Shown: in pieces, positions 7,350-10,158 of the stretch
How positions within the stretch are numbered: the first letter of the stretch is position 1
How the letters are laid out: each line of letters starts with the position of its first letter
NCBI GenBank assembly: GCA_015491595.1
Contig: WFVP01000007.1
Coordinates: 1-10,158, forward strand
Direction of reading: 5' to 3'
Source of the DNA: Anaerolineales bacterium
GTDB lineage: Bacteria > Chloroflexota > Anaerolineae > Anaerolineales > DRMV01
DNA: 10,158 nt
Made by a program: the position numbers and the translations under genes
The notes under the pieces: generated by a model
Database searches by the model: none
What the model was told of the DNA's origin: nothing
Seen by the model: the letters and a program-made list of their open reading frames with translations, nothing else

Positions 7350-8299
7350 GCCTCGTTATCCTGCACCACGTCCGGGATACCAGGATGCACCACCACCCAC
7401 AGGATGACCACCAGGACCCACAGGGTGGAGCCCACCGTCAGGTGCAGGGCCCGGGTCGTCATGGGAATGCGGAGCAACACGTTGAGCACACCCAGGGTGA
7501 ACTGGGCCAGCAAGACGAGGAACAGGCCATAAGCGAAGCGTCGCCAACCCACCGACGGCGCCCGGCGCAGCACATAGGCCGCCAGCACCAACAACAGGCC
7601 GCCCGTCGCGTAGGCCGTGTAGCGATGGAGGACCTGAATCCACACCAGGGTGCTCCACTCCTCCCGCGGCACACCGCAGAAGGGCCAGGAAGGACAGGCC
7701 AGGGAAGCCCCCAGGCGGGTGACCAGGGAGCCGGTGAGGAGCAAGAGATACAGCAGCACCGTGCCTACGGTAAGCCAACGCAGGAAGCGCCGGTCCTGCA
7801 TGAAGGTTGTAGCCTGCTTCCGCAAGGCCACGGTAGCCGGGTGTAAGAGGGCGAACATCAACGCCACCAGGCCCACGATGGCCAGGGCAATGGCCGTATG
7901 GATGAGGCCGGTCTCCGGGGGAATCTCCAGGATGACGTGCAGGCCTCCCAGGGGAATCTGAATCGCCAGGAGCACCAGCAACGCGATGCCGCTCCCCTTC
8001 AACCAGGCGTGGTAGCGGTACCGGCGCAGGCCAATCCACCCCAGGGCCACGATTTGCACGCTGGCAATCAGGCCGATGAGGCGGTGGGTGAACTCCATCC
8101 AGGCCCCGACGAGAAAGGGGGGAATGGGCTGGCCGTAGCACAGGGGCCAGTCCGGGCACCCCAGGCCGTGGCCGGTCACCCGGACGATGCTGCCCATGAG
8201 GATGAGGGCAATGGTGCTGATGAGGGTGGTCAGGGCCAGCAGGCTAACCCGCGAAGCCAAGCGCTTCTGCATGCGGGTGGAAAGGGCCGTCGCCTCCAT
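7346..8299 (-). CDS. ctaA: Heme A synthase CtaA (COX15 family)
   Basis: Inner-membrane enzyme that oxidises the C8 methyl group of heme O to give heme A for heme-copper enzymes. 317 residues with eight predicted helices in two homologous halves. The conserved histidines are all present: H72 and H134 in the first half, H225 and H286 in the second, as is the catalytic glutamate E69 in EFTHR. Both external loops carry a cysteine pair (C48/C54 in GCPDWPLC and C202/C208 in CPSWPFC), so this is a form with two disulfides. The ATG at 8299 has AGGAGGT (8305-8311) five bases upstream, which rules out the longer open frame. First gene of a four-gene operon; the gene upstream ends in a terminator. I find no convincing -35/-10 pair in the 90 bases before it. 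CtaB, which makes heme O, is not in the window. Confidence 0.95.
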   Translation of the reverse strand: MEATALSTRMQKRLASRVSLLALTTLISTIALILMGSIVRVTGHGLGCPDWPLCYGQPIPPFLVGAWMEFTHRLIGLIASVQIVALGWIGLRRYRYHAWLKGSGIALLVLLAIQIPLGGLHVILEIPPETGLIHTAIALAIVGLVALMFALLHPATVALRKQATTFMQDRRFLRWLTVGTVLLYLLLLTGSLVTRLGASLACPSWPFCGVPREEWSTLVWIQVLHRYTAYATGGLLLVLAAYVLRRAPSVGWRRFAYGLFLVLLAQFTLGVLNVLLRIPMTTRALHLTVGSTLWVLVVILWVVVHPGIPDVVQDNEA

Positions 8300-8304
8300 T
8301 TCGG

Positions 8305-8311
8305 ACCTCCT
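8305..8311 (-). promoter_or_regulatory. Shine-Dalgarno deciding the ctaA start
   Basis: The minus strand reads AGGAGGT here, a near-perfect complement of the 16S rRNA 3' end, five bases before the ATG at 8299. It is the strongest ribosome-binding site seen in the operon, fitting the first gene of a coupled set. The open frame continues upstream to 8485, but that stretch crosses the terminator and is arginine- and glycine-rich, so it is not coding. Confidence 0.85.
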
Positions 8312-8388
8312 GGACGTGGGATTTTGCTCAAGGATAACACAACCGCCTTCCCACCAACGCGCCCAAGTTCGCAGAGGGCCATAAGGAA

Positions 8389-8424
8389 CTGTGAGGCGGG
8401 CTGTTCTCCTCGCCCGCCTCACAG
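8389..8424 (-). terminator. Rho-independent terminator after the oxidase-like gene
   Basis: Arms 8412-8424 and 8389-8401 form a perfect 13-bp GC-rich stem with a 10-base loop. It starts 27 bases beyond the stop codon of the oxidase-like gene. The minus strand continues with TTCCTTAT, a short and imperfect T-run. The stem would end transcription of the upstream gene before ctaA, although some read-through is plausible because the T-run is weak. Confidence 0.7.
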
Positions 8425-8451
8425 CGCGCCCCCATCCACCAGGGGATGGCC

Positions 8452-10158
8452 CTATCGCACGAACCAGGTGCGGCCCAGGAGCCACCAGTTGCTCAGGTAA
8501 TAGGCCGCGAAGAAGGTGAGGAAGGCCAGCACCAACACAAAGGTGCCCTTGGGCTGGATGTGCGGATCCTTCTCCTGCTCTTCCGTAAGGTACCCAGCAA
8601 CCGGTGGCGGGTCAATAACCAGGGTGACCTGCTTGGCCTCATAGGTCTTGGTGCTCAGCACCGATCCCAGGACCACGATAAGGTACATGATGCCGCCCAC
8701 GATGGCGATAAGAGCCCCGATGCCCATTACGGCAAGGAACAGATTGACCGTGCCGGGCACAGGTGACTGGAAGGGCGCCTGGGCGAAGGTGATGTCCCAG
8801 TGGCGACGCGGGACACCCTGGAGGCCGGAGGCCACCATGCCGATGGCCACCAAAGCCATGCCCAGACCATATACGTACGGTTGCCAGATGGCCAGCTTCT
8901 TGAACTTAAGTTCCCGACGGAAGATGAGCGGGATGAGGTAATAAGTGATGCCCATAAAGGCCAGCGTAGTCCCTCCGACCACCGTCGCATGGAAGTGACC
9001 GGGAACCCGCATAGTGTTGTGGGCCAGCATGTTAATCTGTTCGGTACCGATGGTCACTCCCGTTACACCGCCAATCCATCCGAAGATGATCATGGAGATG
9101 ACGAGGGAGGAAAAGCCCGGTTCCCGCCACGGGGCCTTACGCAGCCACTCCAGAAGACCTCGCTTGTATCCCCGACGTCGTAGGGCCACCTCCAGGGCTG
9201 CGGGGATGGAAAAAGCGTGGATCAGGCTTCCCAGGACCGCCAGGTACATGGCATAGGAGGTGTTCACCACCTTCCAGAGGAAGCCGGGGCCCGGATCCAC
9301 CAACAAGTGATGGGCTGAACCCAAGTTGATGAAGAAGATGTACAGAATGAAGGCCAATCGAGAGAGCTTCTCGTTGACCGGAGTCGCACCCACAGTGAAG
9401 AAGGCCAACGCGTACCAGATGGCTACCATGGCCGCGAGGTTAATCTGCTGGGCAGGATGTCCGAAACCCCAGAAAACGTTGCGGAAAATGGCTGCGTCGT
9501 AGTAGGGCATGAGGTCCATGGACCAGAGAAGCGCGGGGATGAACGTCACAGCCCCGGAAAGCAGCGTATAGGTAGCAATAATGGCCGCGGTTACCAGGCC
9601 GAAGACGAAGAGGGGTAGAGAGCCTTCATAACGCCTTTCCACCTTGGCCACAATGATGTTGGCGAAAAAGAGCCCAATGGCGATAATCGCTCCAACAGCG
9701 AACAAGATGTAACTCAGGTAAAAGAGGGGATGGGCCTTGAGGGGCACATAGGCGGTGAACATGACGTCCGCACCGCCGGCCAAGACGATGTAGTTCACCA
9801 GGCCCCCACCTAAAAGCATAAGGAAGAAGGCGAACCATCCCACCCGCGGGGCGACCATGCGGGCGTTGAGCACCACTGTGCTGCCGAAGTACAGGCCTGC
9901 AACTTCAAAGAACACAATCCAGGCCACCAGCATATCAATGCCGTGGAGGGTGGTAAGTCGATAGAACCAGACAGGGTTTAGTAAGTGAATCACCTGCCAT
10001 CGGGTGAGGGCGATGAGCAGGGCGAGCAGACCGCCCACGCCCAGACAGGCCACCGCGGCCACTGCATTGGCGACGATGAGCCGTTGGGCCGCCACATCGA
10101 CCTTCAGGCCCGTCGCTGTGCAGGTGCGGAAGACCGCTTTTTCCTCCCGAGAAAGGGC
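8452..10158 (-). CDS. B-family heme-copper oxidase subunit I homologue, probable NO reductase-like, 5' partial
   Basis: Catalytic membrane subunit of a heme-copper enzyme; 568 codons lie in the window and the start is beyond the right edge. Numbering from the edge, the ligands are H72 (low-spin heme), H234, H283 and H284 (active-site metal), and H388 and H390 in VPGHFH (hemes). The overall pattern matches ba3-type (B-family) oxidases. At His+4, where oxygen reductases have the cross-linked tyrosine and cNOR has glutamate, there is Q238. At His+11 (Tyr244 of Thermus ba3) there is valine; the tyrosine at +15 is kept. The last 40 residues (PKGTF, then a helix) resemble the separate subunit IIa of ba3. 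A GTG at 10095 lies in the same frame, but the 21 codons before it read like normal N-terminal sequence, so it is not the start. A NO reductase of the eNOR kind fits best; a divergent oxygen reductase remains possible. Confidence 0.88.
   Translation of the reverse strand, partial: ALSREEKAVFRTCTATGLKVDVAAQRLIVANAVAAVACLGVGGLLALLIALTRWQVIHLLNPVWFYRLTTLHGIDMLVAWIVFFEVAGLYFGSTVVLNARMVAPRVGWFAFFLMLLGGGLVNYIVLAGGADVMFTAYVPLKAHPLFYLSYILFAVGAIIAIGLFFANIIVAKVERRYEGSLPLFVFGLVTAAIIATYTLLSGAVTFIPALLWSMDLMPYYDAAIFRNVFWGFGHPAQQINLAAMVAIWYALAFFTVGATPVNEKLSRLAFILYIFFINLGSAHHLLVDPGPGFLWKVVNTSYAMYLAVLGSLIHAFSIPAALEVALRRRGYKRGLLEWLRKAPWREPGFSSLVISMIIFGWIGGVTGVTIGTEQINMLAHNTMRVPGHFHATVVGGTTLAFMGITYYLIPLIFRRELKFKKLAIWQPYVYGLGMALVAIGMVASGLQGVPRRHWDITFAQAPFQSPVPGTVNLFLAVMGIGALIAIVGGIMYLIVVLGSVLSTKTYEAKQVTLVIDPPPVAGYLTEEQEKDPHIQPKGTFVLVLAFLTFFAAYYLSNWWLLGRTWFVR

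Noticed and set aside
8432..8449. Small hairpin (ccatcc / ggatgg) just after the oxidase-like stop codon
   Set aside because: Only six base pairs and no T-run; the larger stem at 8389-8424 explains termination better.
8300..8485. Longer ctaA start giving 379 residues
   Set aside because: It would run through the terminator hairpin and overlap the oxidase-like gene; the AGGAGGT before 8299 and family length support the shorter protein.
10093..10095. GTG as the start of the oxidase-like gene
   Set aside because: The frame is open to the window edge and the 21 codons before the GTG read as a continuous, plausible N-terminus leading to the first helix; no Shine-Dalgarno lies at a suitable distance.

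Overview
The window is a GC-rich bacterial segment that is densely packed with genes and mostly read on the minus strand. The gene content (a B-family heme-copper oxidase-like subunit, heme A synthase, a copper-exporting ATPase and a cytochrome b/ferredoxin/MvhD fusion) suggests a respiratory locus of an aerobic or denitrifying bacterium. My best guess is a Chloroflexota (Anaerolineae-like) lineage; this rests on general impression only and is low confidence. I see no rRNA, tRNA, CRISPR array or insertion sequence.

Layout from left to right. Positions 5-199 are a perfect 84-bp inverted repeat around a 27-bp spacer. It interrupts a major facilitator superfamily transporter gene read leftward from 1036, and it looks like a fold-back artefact at a contig end. 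A divergent intergenic region (1037-1159) carries overlapping TATAAT boxes on both strands and a long palindrome. A zinc-ribbon SAM-dependent methyltransferase (1160-2167, plus strand) follows. It converges on the end of a minus-strand operon that runs from 8299 down to 2201: ctaA (heme A synthase), a SafE/DsbD_2-type membrane protein, a FixI/CcoI-type Cu+ ATPase, and a large cytochrome b-ferredoxin-MvhD-TM-beta-domain fusion. All four genes overlap by 1-7 bp, so they are almost certainly co-transcribed and translationally coupled. A rho-independent terminator (8389-8424) separates this operon from the gene upstream on the same strand, a heme-copper oxidase subunit I homologue (8452 to beyond the right edge).

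Functional reading. CtaA, the SafE-like protein and the Cu+ ATPase form a maturation set for a heme-copper enzyme, and the subunit I homologue is the likely client. That subunit keeps all six metal-binding histidines, but the position of the cross-linked active-site tyrosine (His+4) is glutamine, and a further proton-channel tyrosine is valine. This points away from a normal oxygen reductase and towards one of the B-family-derived nitric oxide reductases (eNOR-like) or an undescribed relative. The cytochrome b fusion has the parts to carry electrons between the quinone pool and cytoplasmic iron-sulfur centres. It could feed the reductase, feed CtaA, or reduce copper. The combination of tyrosine-less oxidase, heme A and copper maturation genes, and this unusual fusion is the most interesting content of the window.
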